Assembly: GCA_934747255.1 (NCBI GenBank)
Contig: CAKVGH010000005.1
Span: 1 to 64,000 of the forward strand
From: an uncultured Clostridia bacterium
GTDB taxonomy: Bacteria > Bacillota > Clostridia > Christensenellales > UBA1242
Length of the DNA stretch: 64,000 nucleotides
Reading direction: 5' to 3'
Shown here piece by piece: positions 1 through 7,807 of this stretch; positions within the stretch are counted from its first letter, which is position 1; each line of letters opens with the position of its first letter. A model generated the notes under the pieces. It was given only the letters and a program-made list of their open reading frames with translations. It was not told the origin of the DNA and did no database searches. Position numbers and translations under genes: made by a program.

Positions 1-431
<431 letters not shown>

Positions 432-659
432 TTGGTATATAATCTTGATAAATCAAGAAGATATTAAATTAAGTTTAATAATGCTCAAATGAATTTACTG
501 ACATAATTGTTCGTAAATTGAATTGTTCTTATTAAATTTTGTTGCAAGTTTTTGAAATAAAACTTACCGAAAAAATTAACAAGGGACATTTTAATCTTGT
601 ACTTACCTATTCAGTTTTTATGGTTCACTTATGTCAACCTTTGTTTGATTGACTCGACT

Positions 660-688
660 ATTCTAACACAATAAAATTTGCTTGTCAA
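660..688 (-). promoter_or_regulatory. rRNA operon promoter
   Basis: On the minus strand TTGACA (683-688) is followed after exactly 17 bp by TAGAAT (660-665). Just upstream (689-735) lies a run of A/T tracts that could act as an UP element. It would give a pre-16S leader of about 220 nt. A weaker second TTGACA at 632-637, with no good -10, may be a tandem promoter. The rest of 432-865 holds no gene: it is pre-rRNA leader, this promoter and the terminator of the next gene. Confidence 0.8.
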
Positions 689-827
689 CAGTTTTTTTCA
701 TTTTTTTTCATTTTTTTCAAAAAATTTTTTTTAAGGCAAAATTTGACCTTTTTTCACTCCCCAATCTTGTATCACAATGCTAGTTTTTTCGGGGATTTTT
801 AGGCTTTTTATAAAAAAATACAAAAAA

Positions 828-848
828 GTGGAGATATTTTTTCTCCAC
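828..848 (-). terminator. Intrinsic terminator of the DivIVA-domain gene
   Basis: The inverted repeat GTGGAG (828-833) / CTCCAC (843-848) is followed on the minus strand by a run of T, 18 bp beyond the stop codon at 866. It insulates the gene from the rRNA promoter region. Confidence 0.8.
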
Positions 849-865
849 CTTTTGCCTATCAAAAA

Positions 866-1693
866 TTATTTGTTTTTGTCATTCCCACCAAAGAAATCAA
901 AGTCTTTCATAATCTCGGCAAGGTTTTCCTTTGGATTTAGGGCTTCCTTCAAATCAAAACCATTGGTTTTCTTTTCTCTAATGAGTGCTTTTGCATAAGC
1001 ATTATCCGCCTGCTCGCTTTCGTCATTAAAGAATTTATCAATCATACTGTTAAATCTTTCCTTATCGTCCCCACTCATATTGCCGATAGGTTTTATCTTT
1101 AACTGTGCAGGACTGCGTCTTGGCTCTTGTTCTGTTTCAAAATCAACTGTTTGATATTCTTCGGTTGACTTTAATGTTTCACCACTTGGTTTGATTGGGT
1201 TTTCCACTTGCTTGGCAGTTATTCCGCCCATTTTGGAAATAAGTGAACGAATACCAACTGGTTGTCCATCATCTTTTGGCTTAACACTATTGCTTTCGAT
1301 AATCTCATCGATTTGCTTGCTCATTTTATTCAAAAGTTTTTGCGAATCAAACTTGTCTTTTAGGCTTGGATATTCTTTTGTGAACTCTTTGAGTAGTTTG
1401 TCCCATTTGTCGTAAAGGTTGCGAATACGCCTAATTTCGAGTTCGTAAACATTTTTGCTTGACGCTTCGATTTGCTTTGCTGTTTGAACCGCAACAATTA
1501 AAGCATTTGAAATATCACTATTTTTAGATTTGTAACTTATAAGTTCTGCCGTTTTGGACTCCACTTCTCGTTTTAAGTCACTAATTCTAATTTTTTGCTC
1601 ACTTGTTGTGCGTTCGTATTCCGTTCTTAAATTTTTGATATATGCATCTACTTCCTGCATATCATATCCATTTTTTGCTTGCTTAAATTTCAT
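866..1693 (-). CDS. DivIVA-domain coiled-coil protein
   Basis: 275 aa. The N-terminal segment (residues about 1-30, with GYDMQEVDAYIKNL) matches the conserved start of the DivIVA/GpsB/Wag31 family, which binds the membrane at poles and septa through its N-terminus and then forms a parallel coiled coil. Residues about 25-75 are heptad-rich coiled coil; the middle is helical and the last 100 residues look disordered and charged. It probably helps place cell-envelope or division machinery, but the specific role (DivIVA, GpsB or SepIVA-like) cannot be assigned. A site GGTGGTGAAAG directly precedes the ATG and supports the start. It lies downstream of lgt, separated by a hairpin that overlaps a possible promoter. 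Confidence 0.75.
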   Translation of the reverse strand: MKFKQAKNGYDMQEVDAYIKNLRTEYERTTSEQKIRISDLKREVESKTAELISYKSKNSDISNALIVAVQTAKQIEASSKNVYELEIRRIRNLYDKWDKLLKEFTKEYPSLKDKFDSQKLLNKMSKQIDEIIESNSVKPKDDGQPVGIRSLISKMGGITAKQVENPIKPSGETLKSTEEYQTVDFETEQEPRRSPAQLKIKPIGNMSGDDKERFNSMIDKFFNDESEQADNAYAKALIREKKTNGFDLKEALNPKENLAEIMKDFDFFGGNDKNK

Positions 1694-1704
1694 CTTTCAC
1701 CACC

Positions 1705-1737
1705 AAAAAATAAGTGTATGACTTTCCATACACTTAT
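1705..1737 (-). terminator. Terminator of lgt, directly before the DivIVA-gene ribosome site
   Basis: A perfect 11-bp hairpin (1710-1720 with 1727-1737, six-base loop) is followed on the minus strand by six T (1705-1710), the classic intrinsic terminator form. It ends lgt transcription about 70 nt past its stop. It sits only one base from the Shine-Dalgarno of the DivIVA-domain gene, so it could also act as an attenuator for that gene. Confidence 0.75.
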
Positions 1738-1766
1738 ATAATAACATTATTTGATAAATTTATCAA
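1738..1766 (-). promoter_or_regulatory. Possible promoter and palindromic operator for the DivIVA-domain gene
   Basis: Minus-strand TTGATA (1761-1766), 17 bp, TATTAT (1738-1743). The -35 is part of a perfect 16-bp palindrome, TTGATAAATTTATCAA, at 1751-1766. Transcription would start about 1731, inside the hairpin arm of the lgt terminator. The promoter is inferred and imperfect; the palindrome is seen directly. Confidence 0.4.
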
Positions 1767-1805
1767 TCAATTATATTTGAAAAATATGTCAAATTTAGTA
1801 GATGA

Positions 1806-2918
1806 CTATTTTTTGTTTGTCTTTGAATTTTTATTTTGTTTTTCAATGCGATTTTGGTTTTTTATTTTTTCAACTCTTTGATTACCACTTGTTTTAACTT
1901 CTTCCAACACGCCAGTACTTTTTAATTCATTCTTTGGTTTTTCCACCTGCGGTTCATTAGTAAGTTTTCCGCCATCGTATTTTGGAGCATCATATTGCTT
2001 GTTTTGAATTTCAGCCGACTCGTTAACATAAGGAATTTGCTCCTTTTGTTTGGCTTCGTTTTCGCCTTGAACAAGCGCCAATTTTTTTTGCTTTATATTA
2101 GATATAATTATATATATTAAATATATTAAACCTAATACTATCATAATTATAGAAATAAGTTGTGACACTCTTAAATTTGACGAGCCAACATACAAACTAT
2201 CCGTTCTCACGCCTTCCACAAGCAACCTTTCTGTGCCATATAGTACCAAATAAAGTGCAGTAGTTAAGCCAATTTTATTTGTTTTGAGATATACAAAGTA
2301 AAGCACAAAGAAGGATAAAAAGCACCATAAACTTTCGTAAAAGAAAGTTGCGTAAAACCAAGCGCCCGAAACCGATGACGAGCCAAAAGCGCTTACAACT
2401 TGTTGCAAGGCTTCGCTTGTAAAGTTTGCTTTTTCAATATAAACCCCAAATGGAAACCATTGCATTGCTGGGTTCGTAATCAAATTGCCGTAGGCTTCTT
2501 GATTAAAAAAGTTACCCCATCTACCAAGTGCCTGTGCGATAATTAAACAAGGCGCTATTAAGTCAAGATATTTTAATACATTTTGTTTTTTTACTATCGC
2601 ATAAATCCAAATGCCAACAAGAGCTAGCAACACACCGCCGTAAAGCATTAGCCCACCAGAACGAAGGTCTAAAATTTGACCAAGCGTCCACTCTCTACCA
2701 CTAAAAATTACATAGCCAAGTCGTCCACCTATAACAGCAAGCGGAAAGGCTATCAAGAGTAATTTGTAAGGCAAATTTTCGTTATACTTTTTCTTTTTGC
2801 AAAGAATTAAACAAATCACAAGTGCCAAAACATACGATAAAGCCATTGTAATGCCGTAATATCTAATTTCTAGTCCAAACAGCGTAAAACCATTTGATAA
2901 ATTTAATAAGTTTTCCAT
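1806..2918 (-). CDS. lgt: Prolipoprotein diacylglyceryl transferase
   Basis: 370 aa multi-pass membrane enzyme that moves the diacylglyceryl group from phosphatidylglycerol to the lipobox cysteine of prelipoproteins. The family signature is clear: GRWGNFFNQEAYG at about residue 132, with the catalytic Arg and Asn, and ERLLVEGVRTDSLY near 230. About seven hydrophobic segments fill residues 10-275. The last 90 residues are an unusual hydrophilic tail rich in Lys, Asn and Gln that ordinary Lgt (about 270-290 aa) lacks. There is no Shine-Dalgarno; the ATG follows a perfect consensus promoter by 6 nt, so the mRNA is probably leaderless. Confidence 0.95.
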   Translation of the reverse strand: MENLLNLSNGFTLFGLEIRYYGITMALSYVLALVICLILCKKKKYNENLPYKLLLIAFPLAVIGGRLGYVIFSGREWTLGQILDLRSGGLMLYGGVLLALVGIWIYAIVKKQNVLKYLDLIAPCLIIAQALGRWGNFFNQEAYGNLITNPAMQWFPFGVYIEKANFTSEALQQVVSAFGSSSVSGAWFYATFFYESLWCFLSFFVLYFVYLKTNKIGLTTALYLVLYGTERLLVEGVRTDSLYVGSSNLRVSQLISIIMIVLGLIYLIYIIISNIKQKKLALVQGENEAKQKEQIPYVNESAEIQNKQYDAPKYDGGKLTNEPQVEKPKNELKSTGVLEEVKTSGNQRVEKIKNQNRIEKQNKNSKTNKK

Positions 2919-2924
2919 ATTTTT

Positions 2925-2953
2925 ATTATATTATCATAACGAGCAAATGTCAA
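2925..2953 (-). promoter_or_regulatory. lgt promoter, leaderless layout
   Basis: Minus-strand TTGACA (2948-2953), 17 bp, TATAAT (2925-2930), then only six bases (2919-2924) before the ATG at 2918. A start 6-8 nt after the -10 falls at the A of the start codon. Confidence 0.85.
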
Positions 2954-3080
2954 TCAATATAGTTTTATATAACCCACATATTCACTATTGCAAGGACATT
3001 TTTAGTCGACATAAATCGGTAAATAATTGTATGAGATAATTTTTATATCATAAGCAAAACGAAATTTATTTTAACAATCA

Positions 3081-3113
3081 AAAAACGCTATAACTTTTAG
3101 TTACAGCGTTTTT
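3081..3113 (-). terminator. Terminator of the 3124-4680 gene
   Basis: The stem AACGCT...AGCGTT with flanking A and T runs (3081-3089 with 3105-3113) lies 11 bp past the stop codon at 3124. Confidence 0.85.
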
Positions 3114-3123
3114 ATTTTAATAT

Positions 3124-4680
3124 TTACTTTGTGTAATATGGATTAAATTCTTCTTCTCGTTTTTTTGCTTCTTCTTCGAGTTGCTTTGTACCGATTTTTA
3201 CCATACTATCTCTCAAAGTATTGATAATTTTTAAGAACTTATCGCCATCTGTGTAAGGAATACTTGTAAATGTAACATTCTTGCCTTCTAGCATTTTTGT
3301 TGCGTGAATTACAAGTTCAAGTTTAAGACCATTTCTCTTTGCACTTTTAGAGAGTTGTGAAAGTGTATCAATAGTGTTCAACTTGTTATTTAATCTTGCA
3401 TTTTTTGGACCGATTGCTTGAACAAATTTATCCAAGTCACTTTCTCTAACAGAAATTGTAGTTTTGATAGGACCTTTGTTTTGTTTGTTGTAAACTTTGT
3501 ATTTTACAGAAAATACATATTTTGAGTTATCTGCTTCGGTTTTTGCCGAGTTATTTGGGTCGACAATAACTTTAACGATTTCATCTTTATTGTTTCCAAC
3601 AACAAATTCTTCCGCCTTTATTTCGTCTTCTGTTTTTTCAGATTCATTATTCGTTTCAGCATCATCGTCAGTTACATCGTCAATAGTATCTACAACTTCT
3701 TGCTCAATTTCGTTACCAACAGTTTCATTTCGGTCATCTGCATCAATAATAGTTGAATCATCATCGCTTGCTGTATCTTCTTCCACATCGTTTGATACAA
3801 CTTCGTTATTAAATACTCTATTATTGTTATCAACTACCTCGCTTTTATTGTAAGAAGAATTTTGTTCATCATTATGAGTATCATTTTTTGCTACTTGGTA
3901 TGTATCATTATCTTCAAGCACTAATTCATCTTCTTTAACTTCTTCTTTAACAGGAGTGTTTTGAGTATTTTTTACTCCTTTGCTTTCACTTTCAAATTCT
4001 TTTACCATTTGGGCAAACATTTTTCTTTCTAAAGCGGCGTTTTCAGGATTTAATATTTGGTCGTCTCTTAATGTATATTTATCGTCTTCTTTAACTTGTT
4101 CTTTTTCAGCGTCTTTGTTTTCTTCTTGGTTGGCAAGGTTAAATTTCTTTTCCAAAGCCAATTCTCTTGCTGGAATTGATTCTCTTACAATTTTATCACC
4201 AAGTACAGGTGCTCTATCAAGCAATTCTTGACATTTTTTTTGAGTTTTAACTGCCTTTTTTTCATATCTTTTGTATCTCATTGCTCTAACTAAAGGTCTA
4301 ACACTACAAACAACCAAACTAGAAAGAATTATAATTCCTGCTCCAGCAAGCATTGTTCCCGGTGTTAATGCTGTCAATACTGCAAATGGATAGAAAAGCA
4401 AAAGAGATAATCCCACTACGCCAACAAAAGTAGCAATAGCACCAAGAACAGAGTTTCTTGAACTGCTGTGACCATAAGAACGGTATCTTCTTCTATCAAC
4501 TTCAAGTTCAGATTTCATTGCTACTACTTGTTTTTTTCTTTCTGGAATCATTTCGATAGTTTGTTTGCCAATAAGTTTGTCAACTTCATCAAGTTGCTGA
4601 TTGAAAAGTTTAATTTTTGTATTCATCTTCATTGTTTCTTCTTTAGCTGTTACTTTATGCGTTTTTTCTGTTTTTGCCAT
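3124..4680 (-). CDS. Two-TM membrane protein with long acidic cytoplasmic tail, unknown function
   Basis: 518 aa, family not recognised. An N-terminal charged helix (residues about 1-75) precedes two hydrophobic segments at roughly 80-105 and 110-135, then a basic stretch (RAMRYKRYEKK). A long low-complexity region rich in Asp, Glu, Asn and Val spans about 210-385, and a compact C-terminal domain of about 130 residues follows. The start was set at 4680 because GGAGGA lies 7 nt before this ATG; an in-frame ATG 30 nt upstream has no ribosome site. It has its own promoter and terminator, so it is a single-gene unit. Similar two-TM plus disordered-tail designs occur at 26253 and 52071. Confidence 0.75.
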   Translation of the reverse strand: MAKTEKTHKVTAKEETMKMNTKIKLFNQQLDEVDKLIGKQTIEMIPERKKQVVAMKSELEVDRRRYRSYGHSSSRNSVLGAIATFVGVVGLSLLLFYPFAVLTALTPGTMLAGAGIIILSSLVVCSVRPLVRAMRYKRYEKKAVKTQKKCQELLDRAPVLGDKIVRESIPARELALEKKFNLANQEENKDAEKEQVKEDDKYTLRDDQILNPENAALERKMFAQMVKEFESESKGVKNTQNTPVKEEVKEDELVLEDNDTYQVAKNDTHNDEQNSSYNKSEVVDNNNRVFNNEVVSNDVEEDTASDDDSTIIDADDRNETVGNEIEQEVVDTIDDVTDDDAETNNESEKTEDEIKAEEFVVGNNKDEIVKVIVDPNNSAKTEADNSKYVFSVKYKVYNKQNKGPIKTTISVRESDLDKFVQAIGPKNARLNNKLNTIDTLSQLSKSAKRNGLKLELVIHATKMLEGKNVTFTSIPYTDGDKFLKIINTLRDSMVKIGTKQLEEEAKKREEEFNPYYTK

Positions 4681-4724
4681 AAGCAAATCCTCCTTGAATA
4701 TATTATTCAAATTTTTTCACTAAT

Positions 4725-4753
4725 AATATAACACCAAAGAGGCTGGTTGTCAA
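4725..4753 (-). promoter_or_regulatory. Promoter of the 3124-4680 gene
   Basis: Minus-strand TTGACA (4748-4753), 17 bp, TATATT (4725-4730), giving a leader of about 38 nt that carries the GGAGGA site. Confidence 0.8.
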
Positions 4754-4770
4754 TATGTAAAATAAAAAAA

Positions 4771-4795
4771 GTTTGGTCTAGTTAAAGTCCCAAAC
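4771..4795 (-). terminator. mazF terminator reaching into the coding end
   Basis: GTTTGG (minus strand, from 4795-4790) pairs with CCAAAC (4776-4771) and is followed by seven T. The 5' arm lies inside the last codons of mazF, whose stop is at 4782, so the terminator partly overlaps the gene. Confidence 0.75.
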
Positions 4796-5117
4796 TAATG
4801 CTAACTGCGTAGTCAATTTGTTTCATTTTATCTAGCGATAGTTCGCCGATTTTTTCTTGCAATCTTCTCTTATCAATAGTTCTAATTTGTTCGAGTAATG
4901 CCACCGAATTTTTTGCAAGTCCAAACTCTTTTCCTATCTCTATATGCGTGGGGAGTTTTGCTTTGTCTAGTTGACTGGTAATTGCTGCCACAATCACAGT
5001 TGGAGAATACTTGTTGCCAATATCGTTTTGCACAACCAAAACTGGTCTAATACCACCTTGCTCGCTTCCTACAACTGGGCTTAAATCTGCGTAGTAAATT
5101 TCTCCCCTTTTTAGCAT
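4782..5117 (-). CDS. mazF: MazF/PemK-family endoribonuclease toxin
   Basis: 111 aa, usual length for the EndoA/NdoA branch. The start LKRGEIYYADLSPVVGSEQG and RPVLVVQND are the hallmark beta-barrel core, with the catalytic Arg in the GGIRPVLV loop and Thr in the AAITSQ segment. Family members cut single-stranded mRNA at short motifs and are neutralised by a co-expressed antitoxin. AGGAG lies 6 nt before the ATG, inside the end of the preceding small gene. The locus next to acpS matches the Bacillus acpS-alr-ndoAI-ndoA region, here without alr. Confidence 0.93.
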   Translation of the reverse strand: MLKRGEIYYADLSPVVGSEQGGIRPVLVVQNDIGNKYSPTVIVAAITSQLDKAKLPTHIEIGKEFGLAKNSVALLEQIRTIDKRRLQEKIGELSLDKMKQIDYAVSISLGL

Positions 5118-5118
5118 T

Positions 5119-5346
5119 CTACTCTCCTAAAAATTTTTCATATATTTCCAAACTTTCAAAATTAACAAAGTCGGCTTCTCCGTTTAATTTTCTTGAAAGA
5201 TTTTGGTTATGATTACTGCTATAAAAATCTTTATAACAATTATCTAACCTTTCTAAATTCATTTTATGATAAACCATTCGTGTTTCGTGATTTTTGCTCT
5301 TTTCCAAACTCAAAACAGTCAGTTTTTCAGTAAAATCTTTATTCAT
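5119..5346 (-). CDS. Small protein upstream of mazF, putative antitoxin of unrecognised type
   Basis: 75 aa from the ATG at 5346; the upstream ATG at 5358 is part of the GGAG ribosome site. Its stop lies one base before the mazF start, so the two are translationally linked, the normal antitoxin-toxin order. The sequence is charged and helical and does not resemble the ribbon-helix-helix NdoAI or AbrB-type MazE. The C-terminal half has an acidic, aromatic stretch (EADFVNFESLEIYEKF) of the kind toxin-wrapping antitoxin tails show. The function is inferred from position only. Confidence 0.65.
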   Translation of the reverse strand: MNKDFTEKLTVLSLEKSKNHETRMVYHKMNLERLDNCYKDFYSSNHNQNLSRKLNGEADFVNFESLEIYEKFLGE

Positions 5347-5380
5347 ATTTATCTCCATAATTTTTTTTATTAAACAAAAA

Positions 5381-5400
5381 AAGCCATTTTTATTTGGCTT
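5381..5400 (-). terminator. acpS terminator
   Basis: AAGCCA (5381-5386) pairs with TGGCTT (5395-5400), followed on the minus strand by seven T. It separates acpS from the mazF pair, which therefore likely has its own, weaker promoter. Confidence 0.65.
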
Positions 5401-5441
5401 TCAATAATAGATTTTGTCGTTTTAGATTTTTTATTCGTTTT

Positions 5442-5801
5442 TTATAAAATTTGGCAAACAGATATTGCATATTCGCCATCGTGCGAAATACTTACGCTAA
5501 TAGTTTTTTTATCAAATTTTTGCAAATATACTTTCATATTTTCTGTCAAAACAATTTGAGGCGCACCCAACTTGTCGTGTGTAATTTCGACTTCATTTAA
5601 TGATAAGCCACTCCCTATACCCACACCAAATGCCTTCAAAACTGCTTCTTTACAAGCATAAAGTCCCGCAATAGTGTGAGTACTATATTTTTTTTGCTTG
5701 ATATAATCAATTTCGGTTAATGCAAAATATTTGTTCAAAAAACTTTCTAGATTGTTAATGCTATCAAATCTATCAATCTTAACAATATCAATTCCTACCA
5801 T
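5442..5801 (-). CDS. acpS: Holo-[acyl-carrier-protein] synthase
   Basis: 119 aa, typical AcpS length. It transfers 4'-phosphopantetheine from CoA to the serine of acyl carrier protein. The N-terminal GIDIVKIDRF holds the Mg-binding Asp and ACKEAVLKAFGVGIG holds the second metal-binding Glu. GGGGGAAG lies just before the ATG, within the end of recX, and the two genes overlap by 7 bp, so they share one mRNA. Confidence 0.96.
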   Translation of the reverse strand: MVGIDIVKIDRFDSINNLESFLNKYFALTEIDYIKQKKYSTHTIAGLYACKEAVLKAFGVGIGSGLSLNEVEITHDKLGAPQIVLTENMKVYLQKFDKKTISVSISHDGEYAISVCQIL

Positions 5802-6403
5802 TCTTCCCCCTGTTTTAGTACACTCAAAACTTCTTCGTACCTAAATCCTTTGCCCATTAAGTATCTAAAAAGTTTAGCGTAATTTTCCTTTGTCTTTTCT
5901 TTTGTCTTCATATATTTTACAGCAAGAGTTTTTATTTGCTCATCTTGGCTTTCGATAGAATTTATCACGCTATCAATGATGTCTTCCTTAACGCCTTTTT
6001 GTAACAATTTTTGCTTGATTTTTATCACACCATCTTTTTGCATATTGTGTGCGACAAAACTTTCCACATATCTTTCATCATTAATAAAATCGTATTCCAT
6101 TAGTCTTTTTAAGACATAAATAATTGTTGGAGAAGCATAGCCTTTTTCCTGTAAATATTTTTCCACTTCTTTTTTTGTTTTATATCTAGTGCTAACTAAT
6201 TTTAACGCTTGATTATACGCAAAAGACTTTTCGCTTTCAAGCAAAATACCGTCAAGCGCTTTTTCGTCAATCATAATATCTTTTTTTAAGTTATGCTTAA
6301 CAGCAACTTCCAAACTCAAACTGCAATAAAATTCGCCGTCCAAAAAAAGATTTACTTTGTTTTTATCTTTTGATTGTATTTTTAATTGTGTGATTGTTTT
6401 CAT
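5795..6403 (-). CDS. recX: Regulatory protein RecX
   Basis: About 202 aa. It has the RecX layout of three-helix repeats: FAYNQALKLVSTRYKTKKEV, then EYDFINDERYVESFVAHN and a third repeat near the C-terminus. RecX caps and disassembles RecA filaments. The start at 6403 begins MKTITQLK, as in Gram-positive RecX, and lies one base past the stop of the upstream methyltransferase; an alternative ATG 33 nt upstream would lie inside that gene. Forms an operon methyltransferase-recX-acpS. Confidence 0.92.
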   Translation of the reverse strand: MKTITQLKIQSKDKNKVNLFLDGEFYCSLSLEVAVKHNLKKDIMIDEKALDGILLESEKSFAYNQALKLVSTRYKTKKEVEKYLQEKGYASPTIIYVLKRLMEYDFINDERYVESFVAHNMQKDGVIKIKQKLLQKGVKEDIIDSVINSIESQDEQIKTLAVKYMKTKEKTKENYAKLFRYLMGKGFRYEEVLSVLKQGEEW

Positions 6404-6404
6404 A

Positions 6405-7004
6405 TTACTTTGTGGCACACAAAATGTAATAGCCACTGTCCCTTTTTAAGATTTCTACATTTTCAAAAATTTGTTCAAGATGTTTTTTAATACTATCTTC
6501 GCCGTGCTTTTTTTTGATTACAAACACAAGTTTTCCGCCCTTTACCAAATGTTCAAAAGCACCATCTAAAATATTAAGCAAATTTGCTTTACCAGCCTTG
6601 ATTGGTGGATTTGTAATAATGTAATTAAAACTTTGTACAATGTTTTCGTAAGCATTAGAAATTATAGCAGGCTTGACATTTTCGATTTTGTTTAATCTAA
6701 TATTATGATTTGTTAATTCCACCGCCGTTTGATTTATGTCGCAAGGCAAAAAATTTGCTTTACTAAATTGGCTTGCCAGAATAATAGAAATTGCTCCGTA
6801 GCCACAACCCATATCAAGCACCAAACCATTTATATCCAACTGCTTTTTTACCGTTTCTATTAAAACCTTTGTGCCATAGTCCACTCTGTCTTTGGAAAAA
6901 ATATCGTCACAAGATTTGAACGAAAAATCTCTTTCAAACATTTTTTCCTTAAACACAAAATAGTCGCTTTCCGTATGTTCTTTTGCTATAAAATAATGTT
7001 CCAT
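6405..7004 (-). CDS. RsmC/YbxB-like class I SAM methyltransferase
   Basis: 199 aa. Motif I LDMGCGYGAISI (about residue 62) binds SAM, and NPPIKAGK (about 135) is the N/D-PP-[F/Y/I] catalytic motif of base N-methyltransferases. Length and the FSKDRVDYGTKVLIE lead-in match the single-domain RsmC-like group (B. subtilis YbxB), predicted to methylate guanine N2 in 16S rRNA. AAGGAA precedes the ATG. The substrate is inferred from family only. Confidence 0.88.
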   Translation of the reverse strand: MEHYFIAKEHTESDYFVFKEKMFERDFSFKSCDDIFSKDRVDYGTKVLIETVKKQLDINGLVLDMGCGYGAISIILASQFSKANFLPCDINQTAVELTNHNIRLNKIENVKPAIISNAYENIVQSFNYIITNPPIKAGKANLLNILDGAFEHLVKGGKLVFVIKKKHGEDSIKKHLEQIFENVEILKRDSGYYILCATK

Positions 7005-7046
7005 ATATTTCCTTTTAATAATAATTTTTATTAGTGAAAAACTGTA

Positions 7047-7664
7047 TCAATAATAGTTTTCTTCCAAAAATTTACAATCAATTTTTCTTGATAAAATATT
7101 TTCTATTTTACTTATAAATTGTTTTTGATAATCAGTGTCAATTACAAAGACTAGTTCTACATTTTCCTTAAAGTCTTCACTAAACGATTTAATATAATTT
7201 TCCTGCAAAAAATTTTCAATTTTATTCCATTCATCATAACCTAGTTTTAATGATAATTTATTGCAAAGTGACAAATATTTTTTTTCGCTTTTTTCCAGCA
7301 CTAAACTAGCACTTTGACTATATGCTCGAACTAGCCCACCTACTCCCAGTTTTACTCCACCAAAATATCTTACAGTTGCCACCAAGACATTTTTTACGCC
7401 CTGCTTTTGAATGCAATCTAAAATGGGTTTTCCTGCCGTTCCTTGTGGTTCGCCATCGTCACTACATTTTTGCCCACCAGAGAGTAAGTCGTACGCATAG
7501 CAAATGTGTGTTGCATCATAGTATGCTCGTTCCAATCTGTCCAAATAATCTTTAACTTGACTGACAGAATTAACATAGTACGAATAAGTAATAAACTTTG
7601 ATTTTTCGATAATAAGAATATTTTTCTCGTTTTGTTTAATTGTTAAGCACTTAACTTTATTCAT
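7047..7664 (-). CDS. YigZ/IMPACT family protein
   Basis: 205 aa from the ATG at 7664. It contains the UPF0029/Impact N-domain signature: CSDDGEPQGTAGKPIL and VATVRYFGGVKLGVGGLVRAY. The C-terminal domain is the short DUF1949 fold. Homologues may contact the ribosome or tune translation; the biochemical role is unsettled. The start beginning MNKVKCLTIK fits the family N-terminus; a longer in-frame start at 7733 would lie upstream of a perfect promoter whose -10 ends 6 nt before 7664. No Shine-Dalgarno is present, so the mRNA is predicted leaderless. Confidence 0.9.
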   Translation of the reverse strand: MNKVKCLTIKQNEKNILIIEKSKFITYSYYVNSVSQVKDYLDRLERAYYDATHICYAYDLLSGGQKCSDDGEPQGTAGKPILDCIQKQGVKNVLVATVRYFGGVKLGVGGLVRAYSQSASLVLEKSEKKYLSLCNKLSLKLGYDEWNKIENFLQENYIKSFSEDFKENVELVFVIDTDYQKQFISKIENILSRKIDCKFLEENYY

Positions 7665-7670
7665 AACAAA

Positions 7671-7699
7671 ATTATATAGTTTTTTTTGAACTTTGTCAA
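7671..7699 (-). promoter_or_regulatory. yigZ-homologue promoter, leaderless layout
   Basis: Minus-strand TTGACA (7694-7699), 17 bp, TATAAT (7671-7676), six bases, ATG at 7664. A full consensus match at both boxes. Confidence 0.85.
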
Positions 7700-7761
7700 A
7701 ATAAGCATTAACGATAAAACATAAAATAGGCATAAATTTAGTTTTTGTTGGTTTTTTTGTG

Positions 7762-7770
7762 TGATATAAT
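7762..7770 (+). promoter_or_regulatory. Extended -10 promoter of the scaffold/GGGtGRT operon
   Basis: TGATATAAT is a TGn-extended -10 with TATAAT at 7765-7770. No good -35 is seen. The leader would be about 30 nt and carries AGGCGGTGA at 7794-7802. Confidence 0.6.
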
Positions 7771-7807
7771 TTATTTAGTTAATAATAATCATTAGGCGGT
7801 GAAAAGA

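Noticed and set aside
632..637. Second rRNA promoter
   Set aside because: TTGACA is present but the hexamer at 17 bp is CTGAAT, too poor to call.
1705..1766. T-box or riboswitch before the DivIVA-domain gene
   Set aside because: The space is about 110 bp and holds only one hairpin; no conserved T-box or aptamer motif is seen.
3497..3853. 118-codon Ser/Thr-rich frame on the plus strand
   Set aside because: It mirrors the acidic low-complexity region of the 3124-4680 gene on the other strand; no promoter or ribosome site.
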